This document shows positions 28,654 to 37,984 of a DNA stretch of 64,000 nucleotides, piece by piece (position 1 is the first letter of the stretch; each line of letters begins with the position of its first letter). Below the pieces are notes generated by a model. It did not search any database, was not told where the DNA came from, and saw only the letters and a list, made by a program, of their open reading frames with translations. The DNA is taken from NCBI RefSeq assembly GCF_013177695.1, contig NZ_WOEY01000035.1, forward strand, positions 42,217-106,216. Reading direction: 5' to 3'. The DNA is from Paraburkholderia solitsugae. GTDB taxonomy: Bacteria; Pseudomonadota; Gammaproteobacteria; Burkholderiales; Burkholderiaceae. The position numbers and the translations under genes are program-made.

Positions 28654-29532
28654 ATGGCAATCCTCGTAACGGGCAGCACGGGCGTGATCGGCACGCAGGT
28701 TCTCGACCATCTGAACGGCAGCGGCGCCGACGTGCGGGCGCTGACCCGCTCGCCGGACAAAGCTCAATTTCCCGATGGCGTCACCGCGGTCAAAGGCGAC
28801 CTGGCCGATATCGACGCCGTACGGCGCGCAATGAACGGAGTCAGCACGCTGTTCCTGCTGGCCCCCAACGCCGCGGACGAACTGACACAGGCATTGCAGA
28901 CTCTGAGCGTCGCGCGGGAAGCCGGCGTGAAAGGCATTGTTTATCTGTCGGTTTTCAAGGGCGCGGAGTATGTCGATGTCCCTCACTTCACCGGCAAGCA
29001 CACGGTCGAGCGCATGATCGAGCACTGCGACCTGCCGGCGACGGTGCTGCGCCCCGCCTACTTCATCCAGAACGACGTCAGGCAGAAAGACTCGCTGCTG
29101 ACGCACGGCGTCTACGGCATGCCGATTGGCGGCAAGGGCATTTCCATGGTCGATGTTCGCGATATCGGCGAAGCCGCGGCACGCGAACTCCTGCGTCGCG
29201 AGCGCGCCGCCCACCCGCTGCCGCGTGAAACGTATGAACTCGTGGGACCTGACGCGCTGACGTCGGACACGATCGCTGCGATATGGGCCGAGGCGCTGGG
29301 ACGTCCGGTTCGCTACGGCGGCAACGATCTCGACACGCTCGAACAGCGTCTCAAGGCGGTCGCGCCGGGCTGGCTCGCCTACGACATGCGCCTGATGATG
29401 TGCCGGTATCAGCAGGACGGCGCAGTCGCATCGAAAGCGGAGGTCGATCGCCTGACTACGCTGCTCGGGCGGCAGCCGCGGTCCTACCGGGATTTTGCGG
29501 CAGCGACTGCCGCTGCATGGGCGAAGGGCTGA
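28654..29532 (+). CDS. NmrA-type NAD(P)-binding reductase
   Basis: A 292-residue atypical short-chain dehydrogenase. MAILVTGSTGVIGTQVLDHL carries the dinucleotide motif, followed by the acidic/basic selector ALTRSPDK (an Arg favours NADPH) and VKGDLADIDAVRRAM. The catalytic YxxxK of classical enzymes is absent, which suits NmrA/QOR2-like quinone reductases or redox sensors. ATG 28654 has AGGAG 6 nt upstream. Confidence 0.9.
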   Translation: MAILVTGSTGVIGTQVLDHLNGSGADVRALTRSPDKAQFPDGVTAVKGDLADIDAVRRAMNGVSTLFLLAPNAADELTQALQTLSVAREAGVKGIVYLSVFKGAEYVDVPHFTGKHTVERMIEHCDLPATVLRPAYFIQNDVRQKDSLLTHGVYGMPIGGKGISMVDVRDIGEAAARELLRRERAAHPLPRETYELVGPDALTSDTIAAIWAEALGRPVRYGGNDLDTLEQRLKAVAPGWLAYDMRLMMCRYQQDGAVASKAEVDRLTTLLGRQPRSYRDFAAATAAAWAKG

Positions 29533-29553
29533 TTGAGAAGGCAAGCCCCGCGT

Positions 29554-30900
29554 TCAAGATCCAAGGGCGGATTTGATCGCACGGGCCGCCGCGTCCAATG
29601 CTTCGGCAGTGGCAAGTGGCGCGCGAGGGATGGCGTTGCCTGCCGCGGCGCTCGTCGGGCGTGCGGCCTGGTCCGGATATGAGGAGAACTTGACGATCGT
29701 GATGCCGGCTTTCGGATTCACGAGAATCGACTGGCCAAATCGTCCGCCGGCCGCGAATGACCGGTCACCGTCGTTCACCTGGTACCAGTAGTCATGATAC
29801 GAATACCCGGGATGCCCCGCGGCAAGATTGCCCTTCGCGAATGCGCCAGCGTTGTCAGTGGGTCTTAAGGCAAGACGAATCGACGAAACCGGGAAGAGCG
29901 TCGAAGCGCCAGCCGCCCCCTTGCGCATCAATTCGCCGAAGCGAGCGGCGTCGCGTAACGTCGTATTGAAGCCGCCGCTTGCCATTTCCGTCCCTGTGCG
30001 ATCCACGACGACATCACCGTCATCTTCAGCAACCTTTTGCCAAATCGAACGCGATACCATCCCGCTCCACGATAAGCCGGTAATGCGCCGGAGCGCCCAG
30101 GCGACCGCTTCCGGCGAGCCATTCTGGTAGTACCACATCGCACCCGCGGTCGCATTCGGCGTTGGGTGCGTCACCTTAAGAAATTCGTAGATGCTGTCCG
30201 GTGCATCGCTGCGCCGGGGGATGAATCCTACCGCGCCAAAGAGGCCAAGATCCGGTGGTAGATCCGCCGGATAACTGACTGGCACTTCCATGTCGAGGTT
30301 CTGCTGCACGGTGGCGTCCCCAAATGGGGTGCCCGCCAATTCAGATACGTACGTGGACAGTTTCGCTTCCGGGTTGAGCTTCCCCTCGTCGATCAATTGC
30401 GTGGCAATCAGTCCCGTCGCCGATTTGGTCATGGAGGCCCACGCGTGAGTCTGATGCGGCGTGTAGGAATTGAAATAGCCTTCGTAGACGATCTTTCCAT
30501 CGTGAATGACGATGAAACCATCGGTATAGGTTCGCCGCAGATAATCGCTGAGACTCAACGTCGTTCCATCCACGGTGAACAGCACTTTGTCGGGATCGAG
30601 CGTGGACGCTACCGGCAAAGGCATCGGCACACGCGCATGCTCGACATTGGCCGTCGGCATCATCATGCGCGTGTTGCGCAGCGCCCAGCCAAGGTTGGGA
30701 AAGCGCAGGGAGTTCGCCTTCGTTACCAGCTTGTCCGTCGGCGGAGGAAAACCTTGCATGACGCCGAGTTCAACGGGATCCGCGACGGGCGCGGCCATTT
30801 GCGCATGCGCGGCTGTCGGCAATACTGTGCCGATGAGCACGGCGGACACGGCAACGCGCAAGCGAATTGTCGATGCCGCCGAAAGTGTCCTGAGGTTCAT
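29554..30900 (-). CDS. Exported serine hydrolase of the class C beta-lactamase fold
   Basis: A 448-residue protein with a signal peptide (MNLRTLSAASTIRLRVAVSA...AHAQ, about 1-34). The nucleophile motif SMTK (S156, K159) and the YYQNG segment (YxN type) form the penicillin-binding/esterase active site. Sequence style is nearest to 6-aminohexanoate-dimer hydrolase and related esterases rather than to true beta-lactamases. ATG 30900 gives a clean signal peptide; the frame extends to 31005 through a Cys-rich stretch that is unlikely to be translated. The natural substrate is unknown. Confidence 0.87.
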   Translation of the reverse strand: MNLRTLSAASTIRLRVAVSAVLIGTVLPTAAHAQMAAPVADPVELGVMQGFPPPTDKLVTKANSLRFPNLGWALRNTRMMMPTANVEHARVPMPLPVASTLDPDKVLFTVDGTTLSLSDYLRRTYTDGFIVIHDGKIVYEGYFNSYTPHQTHAWASMTKSATGLIATQLIDEGKLNPEAKLSTYVSELAGTPFGDATVQQNLDMEVPVSYPADLPPDLGLFGAVGFIPRRSDAPDSIYEFLKVTHPTPNATAGAMWYYQNGSPEAVAWALRRITGLSWSGMVSRSIWQKVAEDDGDVVVDRTGTEMASGGFNTTLRDAARFGELMRKGAAGASTLFPVSSIRLALRPTDNAGAFAKGNLAAGHPGYSYHDYWYQVNDGDRSFAAGGRFGQSILVNPKAGITIVKFSSYPDQAARPTSAAAGNAIPRAPLATAEALDAAARAIKSALGS

Positions 30901-31004
30901 ACGTTTTCTCTTGGTGAACGGTCTTGCAGGTTCATCGTTATCGTTGCCGCCTTCGCAGCAGCAACAAGGCTCGACGCAGCACGATACGAGGTTTCTCAAA
31001 GCCA

Positions 31005-31376
31005 TTAGAGCGAGGGCCCGGCAACGCGGACGAAATTCTCCACCGTCTTGACGCCGTCGACTTGCTTTGCGGCATCAGCAGCCAACGAGACTTGCTCGTT
31101 GTCGGTTACCGAGCCGTTTAGCGTGACATGCCCGTCGCGAACCTTGACGAGAATGCGGGCCGGGTTCAGTCCACGGGTCCTTTCGAGCGCGGTAGCAACG
31201 CGATGGGCAAGCTTCCTGTCCGCTGCTTTCGACGCCTTCGTGGTGGTTACGGTAGAGGCGCTGGAGAACGACGTCCCTTCTGCCGGGGCAGGCGTGGACT
31301 GCGCCATTGCATGGCCAGCGAATGCGAGAAGCGTCGCGGCAAACAGGGTATGCAGGCTTACGTGTGGGTTAATCAT
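31005..31376 (-). CDS. BON-domain periplasmic protein
   Basis: A 123-residue exported protein. Signal peptide ending GHAMAQ (about 1-26), a Ser/Thr-rich linker, then one BON domain (about 58-123: AHRVATALERTRGLNPARILVKV, DGHVTLNGSV, AAKQVDGVKTVENFVRV). BON domains, as in OsmY, bind phospholipid at the envelope. ATG 31376 has AAGGA upstream. The stop lies 104 bp before the serine hydrolase start on the same strand. Confidence 0.88.
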   Translation of the reverse strand: MINPHVSLHTLFAATLLAFAGHAMAQSTPAPAEGTSFSSASTVTTTKASKAADRKLAHRVATALERTRGLNPARILVKVRDGHVTLNGSVTDNEQVSLAADAAKQVDGVKTVENFVRVAGPSL

Positions 31377-31451
31377 GCCGTTCCTTCGGTCAAGGTGAAC
31401 ACATAGGGAATACAAGCGGAATACAAACGCTCATCACGTCGCCCCGAATGC

Positions 31452-32510
31452 CTAAAAGCGGGTCATCAGGCCGACTGAAACGCCGGTCAATCCGTGGCCG
31501 CCAGGATTGAGACCAAGGGCTGTGATGTTCGCAGGGTCATAGCGATAGGCGCCCGAGAAGCCATTGCGATCCACCTCCGCATACAACTCGGTCTGCTTGG
31601 AAAGGAAATATTCGGCGATCGCAAAGGACGTGATCTTATGGCCGCTGGCAGACTGAACGTTGCCGAGATCGCTGGCGATGTCGTCGATGAAAGCCGCCGT
31701 GACCTGGAATGACGGCGTGACCACCCACACCAGGCCACCGCCCGGAATCTTGTCACGGCGCCTGGGCGCGCTGGGTGTCGTCCCGGTGACCGTGAGGTCG
31801 GCATAGTTCAGATAAAGGCGCGCCGGCCCAATCTGCAGCGTACCACCGGTCTGGAACGTTTGCGCCCACTGCATCGTGGTTGCGCTCCAGGTCTTCTGAT
31901 AGGACACACCACTGAGCGCGGGTCCCCATTGATACATGGCAGCGCCCGAGAAGTTGGTACCGGCGTGCGAGTCACCGGCCACGCCGCCTGGCGAATAGCT
32001 GGCGCCGAAGCGCAATCCACCGAGCTGACCGAGATACTTGATGGTGTTGTTGAAGCGAGAATCGAGTGTGAAATAGTTCGCGCTGTACACCACGCCGGGT
32101 TCGATTGCGATGGACTGCCCTCGCCCACCCGCAGGGTCGATGAGAATGCCAAAGTCTTCGTTGGCGTTGAGTTGCCGGCCCAATGTCAGGCGCCCGAAAT
32201 CGCCGGTCAAACCGACAAATGCCGCCTGAGAAAACAGCGTACTCGAGGTCTTTAGCGCGCCGGTGCCACTATTGAATGCGCCCTCGAGTTTGAAGATTGC
32301 CTTGAGACCGCCGCCCAGGTCCTCTTTGCCGCTGAACCCAAACTGATTGCCGGCGATGATATTGTTGTTGAAACCGACTGCGCTTCCGCCCTTGGCACCG
32401 TTCGTCCATCGGACACCTCCGCCAATGTCTCCGTACAGCGTGACGCTCGATTGCGCGTAGGCCGCACCGGAAAGCACGCTCATGAGCGTCGCATACAAGA
32501 CCTTCTTCAT
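31452..32510 (-). CDS. Outer-membrane trimeric porin (OmpC-like, Burkholderia type)
   Basis: A 352-residue 16-strand beta-barrel porin. The signal peptide MKKVLYATLMSVLSGAAYAQ precedes SSVTLYGDIGGGVRW, the standard first strand of Burkholderiales porins, and the protein ends in Phe (GVSVGLMTRF), the assembly signal for the outer membrane. AAGGAG precedes the ATG. It lies last in the row of genes for a CoA-dependent catabolic route, but a hairpin separates it from the MFS gene, so it may have its own promoter. Confidence 0.94.
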   Translation of the reverse strand: MKKVLYATLMSVLSGAAYAQSSVTLYGDIGGGVRWTNGAKGGSAVGFNNNIIAGNQFGFSGKEDLGGGLKAIFKLEGAFNSGTGALKTSSTLFSQAAFVGLTGDFGRLTLGRQLNANEDFGILIDPAGGRGQSIAIEPGVVYSANYFTLDSRFNNTIKYLGQLGGLRFGASYSPGGVAGDSHAGTNFSGAAMYQWGPALSGVSYQKTWSATTMQWAQTFQTGGTLQIGPARLYLNYADLTVTGTTPSAPRRRDKIPGGGLVWVVTPSFQVTAAFIDDIASDLGNVQSASGHKITSFAIAEYFLSKQTELYAEVDRNGFSGAYRYDPANITALGLNPGGHGLTGVSVGLMTRF

Positions 32511-32568
32511 ACGTCTCCTTGGTTTTTCTATCTATATTTATATGGATAACTAATTAAACATAAAACTA

Positions 32569-32590
32569 CCGCGTATCCAGAGATACGCGG
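32569..32590 (-). terminator. Hairpin between MFS and porin genes
   Basis: CCGCGTATC (32569-32577), loop CAGA, GATACGCGG (32582-32590): a perfect 9-bp stem. Read on the minus strand it is followed by TAGTTTTATG, a partial U-run, so the MFS transcript probably ends or is attenuated here. Confidence 0.6.
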
Positions 32591-32614
32591 CGAGAAACAG
32601 TCTTGCTGGTGCCG

Positions 32615-33919
32615 TCAGCCCCGTTCGACCAGGTTGAGTTCCCCCGGCGCACGTGTTGTGCCGCGGGCCAGGCGGCGTTGTGAGCGCTGCGGGTCGAGAC
32701 AGAAAGCGCAGAGCACGCCACATCCGAGCAGCACCACACCGCTCGCGACGCTCGCCTGTTCGAACCCGACGGCGGTCGAGCGCCCCGCGCCTTCGATCAA
32801 CAAGCCGGTCACGATGGGCGCGGCGAGTCCGGCGAGTGAAGAAAAGCCGTTGCTTAACGCGAGAATGCCGCCCCGCTGTGAATCAGGCGTCACTTCGCCG
32901 AGCATGGCCGGTCCAATCGAGTACGTCACGAGCGTCATGCCGCTGCCGAGTGTCAGCAAGATGAACCGAAGCATTGGCGGGAGACCCGGCCACGCCAGTG
33001 AGGCAAGCAGCGCACCCGCCACGATGAGCGTTACCGTCAGGAAGCCGCCGCGCCCAGCCCGCGACGGCATGCCGCGCGCCAGCAGTCGCTGGGACAGCCA
33101 GGCCAGGCCCAGACTCAGCGGCGCGGTAATCGCCACGAACAACGCGAACATTCTGCCCGCCGTCTGCGGTGCGTAGCCCATCCCAAGCTGCAGCCAGGTC
33201 GGCGTCCAGGTGAGCGTCATCGCGAGAATCCAGTTCGCTGCGAAATGCCCCGCGAAAATGCCCAGGACCGTTCGGTCCGTCAGCAGCAGCACATACGGAA
33301 CCCGCGCGGTGTGGCCCGGTCGCGCCGGACTCGACAGTTTCCCCTCGGCGCCGAACACGAGCCACGCGACGCACCAGAGGCCGCCAAGCGCGGACAGCAC
33401 CAGAAAATTGGCTCGCCAACCCCAATGGGCGGTAATAGCCGGAATCGTGAGACCTGCCACCAGCAGGCCGAGCGCGCTGCCTTGGTGAAGTACCGCGACA
33501 GGCAGGTTGCGCTTTGCGTCGGGAAACCACTTGTAGAGCGCATGCACGGCAACCGGCGACGCGGGCCCCTCTCCCGCGCCGAGCAGGACGCGGCACGCGA
33601 TCACGCTCCAGATCGAGCCAGCAACGAGCATCGGCAATTGCAGCGCGGTCCAGGTGCCGGCCATCAGCAGCAACAGCCATTTTGTCGACGCGCGATTCGC
33701 CGCTAGGCCGCCGAGCACTGCGGAGATCGAGAACAGCCAGTTGAGGCTGCCACCGATCAGCCCGAACTGCGTGGGCGACAGATGAAGCTCACGCATCATC
33801 GGTACGGAGACGAGGCCGAGCACGACCTTGTCCAGAAAGTTCACGAGCATCATCAAGGCCAGCATGATCGCGATGGACCACGCCCGCCAGGGCCGATAGC
33901 GGCTTTGTTCAGTTGCCAT
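32615..33919 (-). CDS. MFS transporter (anion/organic-acid symporter type)
   Basis: A 434-residue carrier with 12 predicted helices. NFLDKVVLGLVSVPMMRELHL in the first helix and loop is typical of the anion:cation symporter branch that takes up organic acids. The start at 33919 was chosen because GGAG stands 8 nt before it; an ATG at 33934 overlaps that ribosome site. With the three CoA-metabolism genes upstream on the same strand it is the likely importer of their substrate. Confidence 0.9.
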   Translation of the reverse strand: MATEQSRYRPWRAWSIAIMLALMMLVNFLDKVVLGLVSVPMMRELHLSPTQFGLIGGSLNWLFSISAVLGGLAANRASTKWLLLLMAGTWTALQLPMLVAGSIWSVIACRVLLGAGEGPASPVAVHALYKWFPDAKRNLPVAVLHQGSALGLLVAGLTIPAITAHWGWRANFLVLSALGGLWCVAWLVFGAEGKLSSPARPGHTARVPYVLLLTDRTVLGIFAGHFAANWILAMTLTWTPTWLQLGMGYAPQTAGRMFALFVAITAPLSLGLAWLSQRLLARGMPSRAGRGGFLTVTLIVAGALLASLAWPGLPPMLRFILLTLGSGMTLVTYSIGPAMLGEVTPDSQRGGILALSNGFSSLAGLAAPIVTGLLIEGAGRSTAVGFEQASVASGVVLLGCGVLCAFCLDPQRSQRRLARGTTRAPGELNLVERG

Positions 33920-33974
33920 TCGGTTAGTCTCCATGATTGTCGGAACGTCTTTGCGTCCCTGGTATTGCGTTGCC

Positions 33975-35090
33975 TCAGCCGTCGTGCTGACCGAGCAGCG
34001 GGACGGTGTCGTCTGCGTCGGGCAGACCTGCGGAGAACTTCACGGGAAAGCGCATCGCCATGGATCCGTCGTGAGCGAATTCGCGGACCATGCCGCGTGC
34101 GTGCACGTGCGGATCGAGAAACAGCTCGTGTGCGTCAAGCAGCGGCGAAACCGGTAGATCGAAACGCCCTAGCGTTTCAAGCCATTCGGCAAGCGCGCGT
34201 TCCGAGAACATGTGCGCGAGCAGCGCGTTGACCTCGCGCTTGAACTGCTGCCTGCCAGGGCGCGACGAGAACCGATCGTCCATCAGCGCGGGGTAGTCGG
34301 CGCCGAGTGCTTCGCGCAAGGTCAGCCAGAACTTGTTTTCCAGAATGCCGAGCGCGAGGTAACGTCCGTCCTGGGTTTCGAAAATGTCGTTCTCGGGCAT
34401 GACCGTCGGCGATGCCAGAGGATCCTCCACATAGTCGCGCGACGTCCATGCGGCGGGCGCCGTCCACGCCATCACGCAGTCGTGGATCGACACGTCGAGA
34501 TGCTGGCCACAGCCGTTCTGGCGTGCGCTGAGAACCGCCACGGCCAGCGCTAGTGCGGCATGACTCGACGCGGCATAGTCCGCGAGGCGAACCCGTGGAC
34601 GCGCGACGCGGTCGTTGACTTGAACCGGTATCGACCAGAATCCACCGAGCGCCAGATAGTTGAGATCGTGGCCGGGCAACGCCGAATACGGCCCTGTCTG
34701 CCCGAACCCGGATATCGAGCACATGACGATGCGCGGGTTCACCTCCGCGAGCGCGGCGTAGTCAAGCCCGAGCCGCTGCATGACACCTGGCCGGAAGCCT
34801 TCCACGACCGCATCCGCGTCCCGTATCAGATCGAGAAACGTTGCCTTGCCCGCGGCACTCTTCAGATCGAGCGCGACAGAGCGCTTGCCGCGGTTGAGTT
34901 GCGCGAACACCGCGCTTCCAACCGCGCTTCCAAGTTGTCGCACCGGATCGCCCGTGCGCGGCGGTTCGACCTTGACGACGTCCGCACCCAATTGCATCAG
35001 CAGTGACGTGGCGTGCGGCCCGGGCAACAACTGACTCAGATCGACAATCTTGACGCCGTTCAGGCATGACCAGTCCGGTTTCATCCGCAT
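33975..35090 (-). CDS. CaiB/BaiF family (class III) CoA-transferase
   Basis: A 371-residue enzyme moving CoA between carboxylic acids. Family hallmarks are VKIVDLSQLLPGPHATSLLMQLGADVVKVEPP at the start, with the GDPVRQLG loop and the conserved aspartate region NYLALGG. It lies between the acyl-CoA dehydrogenase and MFS genes. Because a CoA ligase is also present, it may recycle CoA from product to new substrate, as in carnitine or 2-methylacyl routes. It has two possible starts, 35090 and 35084; GAGGAAG serves both. Confidence 0.92.
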   Translation of the reverse strand: MRMKPDWSCLNGVKIVDLSQLLPGPHATSLLMQLGADVVKVEPPRTGDPVRQLGSAVGSAVFAQLNRGKRSVALDLKSAAGKATFLDLIRDADAVVEGFRPGVMQRLGLDYAALAEVNPRIVMCSISGFGQTGPYSALPGHDLNYLALGGFWSIPVQVNDRVARPRVRLADYAASSHAALALAVAVLSARQNGCGQHLDVSIHDCVMAWTAPAAWTSRDYVEDPLASPTVMPENDIFETQDGRYLALGILENKFWLTLREALGADYPALMDDRFSSRPGRQQFKREVNALLAHMFSERALAEWLETLGRFDLPVSPLLDAHELFLDPHVHARGMVREFAHDGSMAMRFPVKFSAGLPDADDTVPLLGQHDG

Positions 35091-35139
35091 GGCTTCCTCG
35101 CAAAAGATGCGACGTGTGTCAGCGTACTGTGCTGGCCTG

Positions 35140-36321
35140 TCATGCCGCTGTGCCGGCAGGATCGAGAATCACGCGGGCGATCGTATTGCGCTGGATTTCG
35201 CTCGTGCCGGTGAAGACTCGAAACATGCGCAGTTTGCGGAACGTCTGCTCGATCGGATGATGGCGCGTCACCCCGACGTTGCCGTGAATCTGCACGGCCT
35301 TGTCCGCGATTTCAAAGCAGCGTTCCGACACAAACAGCTTGCAGGCTGCCGCCTTCATGCGCAGATCGGCACCTGCATCGGCGAGCGCGGCCGTCTGCGC
35401 GATCATGCTTTCGCATGCCCACAGCGCCGCAGCCATATCGGCGAGCATGTGCTGGATCGCCTGAAACCGTGCGATCGGACCGCCGAACTGCCGGCGTGTG
35501 CGCGCGTAATCGAGCGACGCTTCATACGCAGCGGTGGCGAGGCCGAGCATCGTCGGACAGTGCAATAGCCGGTTGACGTTGATGCGCGACATGCCGAGCT
35601 TGAACCCGTTGCCCGCGCCGCCGAACACGTTCGCGCGCGGCACGCGGACGTCGACAAAGCGAATGTCCGCATCGATGTGCTGCCCCGACATCGGCACGTA
35701 TTGCTGTTCCACCGTCACACCCGGCAGATCGAGATCGATGAGCACCGCCGTGATGGCGGGCGGCGTGGTCGATGCATCCGTCACGCACATGACGATGGCA
35801 AAGTCGGCGAACGGTGCGCCGCTGATGTAATGCTTGACGCCGTTGATCACCAGTTCGTCGCCATCCACGACCGCCGTGGTGGAAATGCTCTGCGCATCCG
35901 AACCTGAGTGCGGTTCGGTCAGCGCGAAGCAGGTCGACTTCTCGCCGCGAATCACCGGTTCGAAATAGCGTGCAAGCTGATCCGCGCTCGCATACTTGAG
36001 CATGTTGCCGACACGCGGTGGACCACCCAGGTCGCCGAGCACATGCGGCGCGAGCGCGGAACCGGACGCGGCGAGGTCCGCCTTGAGCGCGCACTGTTCG
36101 AGAATCGAGAGCCCCTTACCGCCCAGTGCGACGGGCAGGCATGCAGCGTAGAAACCGAGTGCGGCAGAGCGGCGCCATACGCGGCGCAGCGTCTCGCGCG
36201 GCCAGACGTCTTCGCTGCCGAGACCAAGTTCCTGCTCCATCGGCCGCAGTTCTTCTGCGACGAAGCGTCGAATGCCCGCGCGGGTTTCGACGAACGCCGG
36301 ACTATTCAGATAATCGAACAT
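35140..36321 (-). CDS. Acyl-CoA dehydrogenase family protein lacking the usual catalytic Glu
   Basis: A 393-residue flavoprotein of the acyl-CoA dehydrogenase fold: FALTEPHSGSDAQ (132-144) and HYISGAP for FAD binding, RRQFGGPIARFQAIQHMLADM (276-296) and IHGNVGVTRHHPIEQ (345-359). In most members the base is Glu in YEGT; here FTGTSEIQR puts Thr at residue 371. The alternative isovaleryl-type position also lacks Glu (NVNRLLHC). It may use another base or act in another reaction such as a reductase. ATG 36321 follows GAGGAAGG. It starts 12 nt after the ligase stop. Confidence 0.88.
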   Translation of the reverse strand: MFDYLNSPAFVETRAGIRRFVAEELRPMEQELGLGSEDVWPRETLRRVWRRSAALGFYAACLPVALGGKGLSILEQCALKADLAASGSALAPHVLGDLGGPPRVGNMLKYASADQLARYFEPVIRGEKSTCFALTEPHSGSDAQSISTTAVVDGDELVINGVKHYISGAPFADFAIVMCVTDASTTPPAITAVLIDLDLPGVTVEQQYVPMSGQHIDADIRFVDVRVPRANVFGGAGNGFKLGMSRINVNRLLHCPTMLGLATAAYEASLDYARTRRQFGGPIARFQAIQHMLADMAAALWACESMIAQTAALADAGADLRMKAAACKLFVSERCFEIADKAVQIHGNVGVTRHHPIEQTFRKLRMFRVFTGTSEIQRNTIARVILDPAGTAA

Positions 36322-36332
36322 AACCTTCCTCT

Positions 36333-37886
36333 TCAATTGACTCGACGCGAGACGCCCTGCCAGTACTGCTCGCGAACCAGCTTGCGGGCGATCTTTCCGC
36401 TCGCGTTCTTGGGCAGATCGGCAACGAAGTTCACGGTACGGGGGAGCTTGTAGTCAGCGAGCCGCGCGCGGCAATGGGTGATGATCTCGTCCGCAACCGT
36501 GTTGCGTCCGCTCTTCAGCACGACGACAGCCTTGACGCTTTCGCCCCACTTCTCATCGGGAACGCCGATCACGCACGCTTCCATGACATCGGGATGCTGA
36601 TAAAGCGAAGCCTCGACTTCAGCCGGATAGACGTTGAAGCCGCCGGAAATGATCATGTCTTTCTGACGGTCGACGAGGTAGATGTACCCTTCCTCGTCGA
36701 CGCGCGCGAGATCGCCGGTCCGCAGCCAGCCGTCGACGAGCACTTCACGCGTGAGTTCCGGCGCGCCCCAGTAGCCATGAAACACGTCGGCGCCGCGAAT
36801 GACGATTTCGCCGAGCGCATCTCCGCTGACCTCGCGGCCGTGTTCGTCGACCACGAGCACTTCAGTCTCGCCCGTGGGCCGGCCGCACGACGCGAGCCGC
36901 TCGGGGCGATGGGCAATCGCGTCAGCATGATCGGCGATGGAAAGACGCGTGACGCCCGAGGTCGATTCGCTCGCGCCGTATCCTTGCGAGAGCACCGGAC
37001 CGATACGCGTCCACGCTTCCTGAATGCGCGCCGGCGCCATCGGCGCGGCACCGTAGCCGAGCATCTTCAGGCTCGTCAGATTGGCCGTATCCAGCGAGGG
37101 ATCGTTGAGCAGCATGTTGATCATCGCGGGCACCATGAACACGTGCGTGATCTTCAGCCGCTCGACTTCCCGCAGAAAGTCCGCGGGCTCGAACGTGTCG
37201 AATAGGACGAGCGTGGCGCCCGAATACAGGTACGGCTGCATCAACATGCCGGACGCGTGCGTGACCGGACCGATCAGCGCGAGCCGGTCGCCGGGTTTCG
37301 CCGGACAATCCATGCCCAGCAAGATCTTGCGCAGCGACGCGAGACGGTTGCCGTAGGTCTGCATGGCGGCCTTGATCTTGCCGGTCGAGCCCGAAGAGAA
37401 GTGCAGCACGGCGAGATCGTCGGACGACAACGCGACATCGGGCAGATGGGGGCTGGCGCTCGAAATCAGTGTTTCGTAATCGGCGTAGCCGGTCGCAGGC
37501 GTGCCGAGCGAAATGAACGACTCGACCGAGCCAAACCCAGGCGAGGCACGATCGTAAGCCGTGAATCCGTCGCCTGCGATCATGACGCGCGGCGCGCAAT
37601 TCTCGACGACATCAGCCGCTTCGTGCGCCGTGAAGCGCGGATTCAGCGCGGCCTTGACGAGCCCAGCCTTGTACAGCGCACATTCGATTTCCACCAGCCC
37701 CGTGCAGTTGCGGGCCTGAACCGCAACCCGGTCGCCTTTCGCAAGGCCGAGCCCGAGGAGCGCATTCGCCAGCAAGGTCGAGCGTTCGTCAAGCTGACGG
37801 TACGTCAGCTCGCGGTCGCGATGAATGACCGCAACGTTGTCGCCCCAATGACGCGCGGCGCGGCGCAGAAAGTAAGCAAAGCCCAA
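36333..37886 (-). CDS. AMP-dependent acyl/aryl-CoA ligase
   Basis: A 517-residue adenylate-forming enzyme. Core motifs: FSSGSTGKIKA (ATP loop), GYGASEST, DGWLRTGDLARVDEEGYIYLVDRQKDMII (hinge and C-domain) and LPKNASGKIARK with the catalytic lysine. It activates a carboxylic acid as CoA thioester, the first step of the module. Translation starts at TTG 37886 with AAAGGAG 7 nt upstream. It is the first gene of the minus-strand operon and divergent from the LysR gene. Confidence 0.93.
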   Translation of the reverse strand: MGFAYFLRRAARHWGDNVAVIHRDRELTYRQLDERSTLLANALLGLGLAKGDRVAVQARNCTGLVEIECALYKAGLVKAALNPRFTAHEAADVVENCAPRVMIAGDGFTAYDRASPGFGSVESFISLGTPATGYADYETLISSASPHLPDVALSSDDLAVLHFSSGSTGKIKAAMQTYGNRLASLRKILLGMDCPAKPGDRLALIGPVTHASGMLMQPYLYSGATLVLFDTFEPADFLREVERLKITHVFMVPAMINMLLNDPSLDTANLTSLKMLGYGAAPMAPARIQEAWTRIGPVLSQGYGASESTSGVTRLSIADHADAIAHRPERLASCGRPTGETEVLVVDEHGREVSGDALGEIVIRGADVFHGYWGAPELTREVLVDGWLRTGDLARVDEEGYIYLVDRQKDMIISGGFNVYPAEVEASLYQHPDVMEACVIGVPDEKWGESVKAVVVLKSGRNTVADEIITHCRARLADYKLPRTVNFVADLPKNASGKIARKLVREQYWQGVSRRVN

Positions 37887-37951
37887 TCGGTGTCTCCTTT
37901 ATCAATGCTGGCGTTAGTCTGTAAGATGCACGCCATCACCACAATGCGGCA

Positions 37952-37973
37952 TTGGCTATAAAGCCATAGCCAA
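37952..37973. promoter_or_regulatory. LysR operator between ligase and regulator genes
   Basis: TTGGCTAT (37952-37959), N6, ATAGCCAA (37966-37973), perfect 8-bp arms, containing a T-N11-A type core. It ends 11 bp before ATG 37985 of the LysR gene and sits 66 bp from the ligase start, an arrangement typical of LysR autoregulation plus activation. Confidence 0.7.
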
Positions 37974-37984
37974 CAGGAATGCCC

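Noticed and set aside
30901..31005. Cys-rich N-terminal extension (CCVEPCCCC) of the serine hydrolase as a metal-binding tail
   Set aside because: A standard signal peptide begins at ATG 30900, so the upstream part is most likely untranslated.
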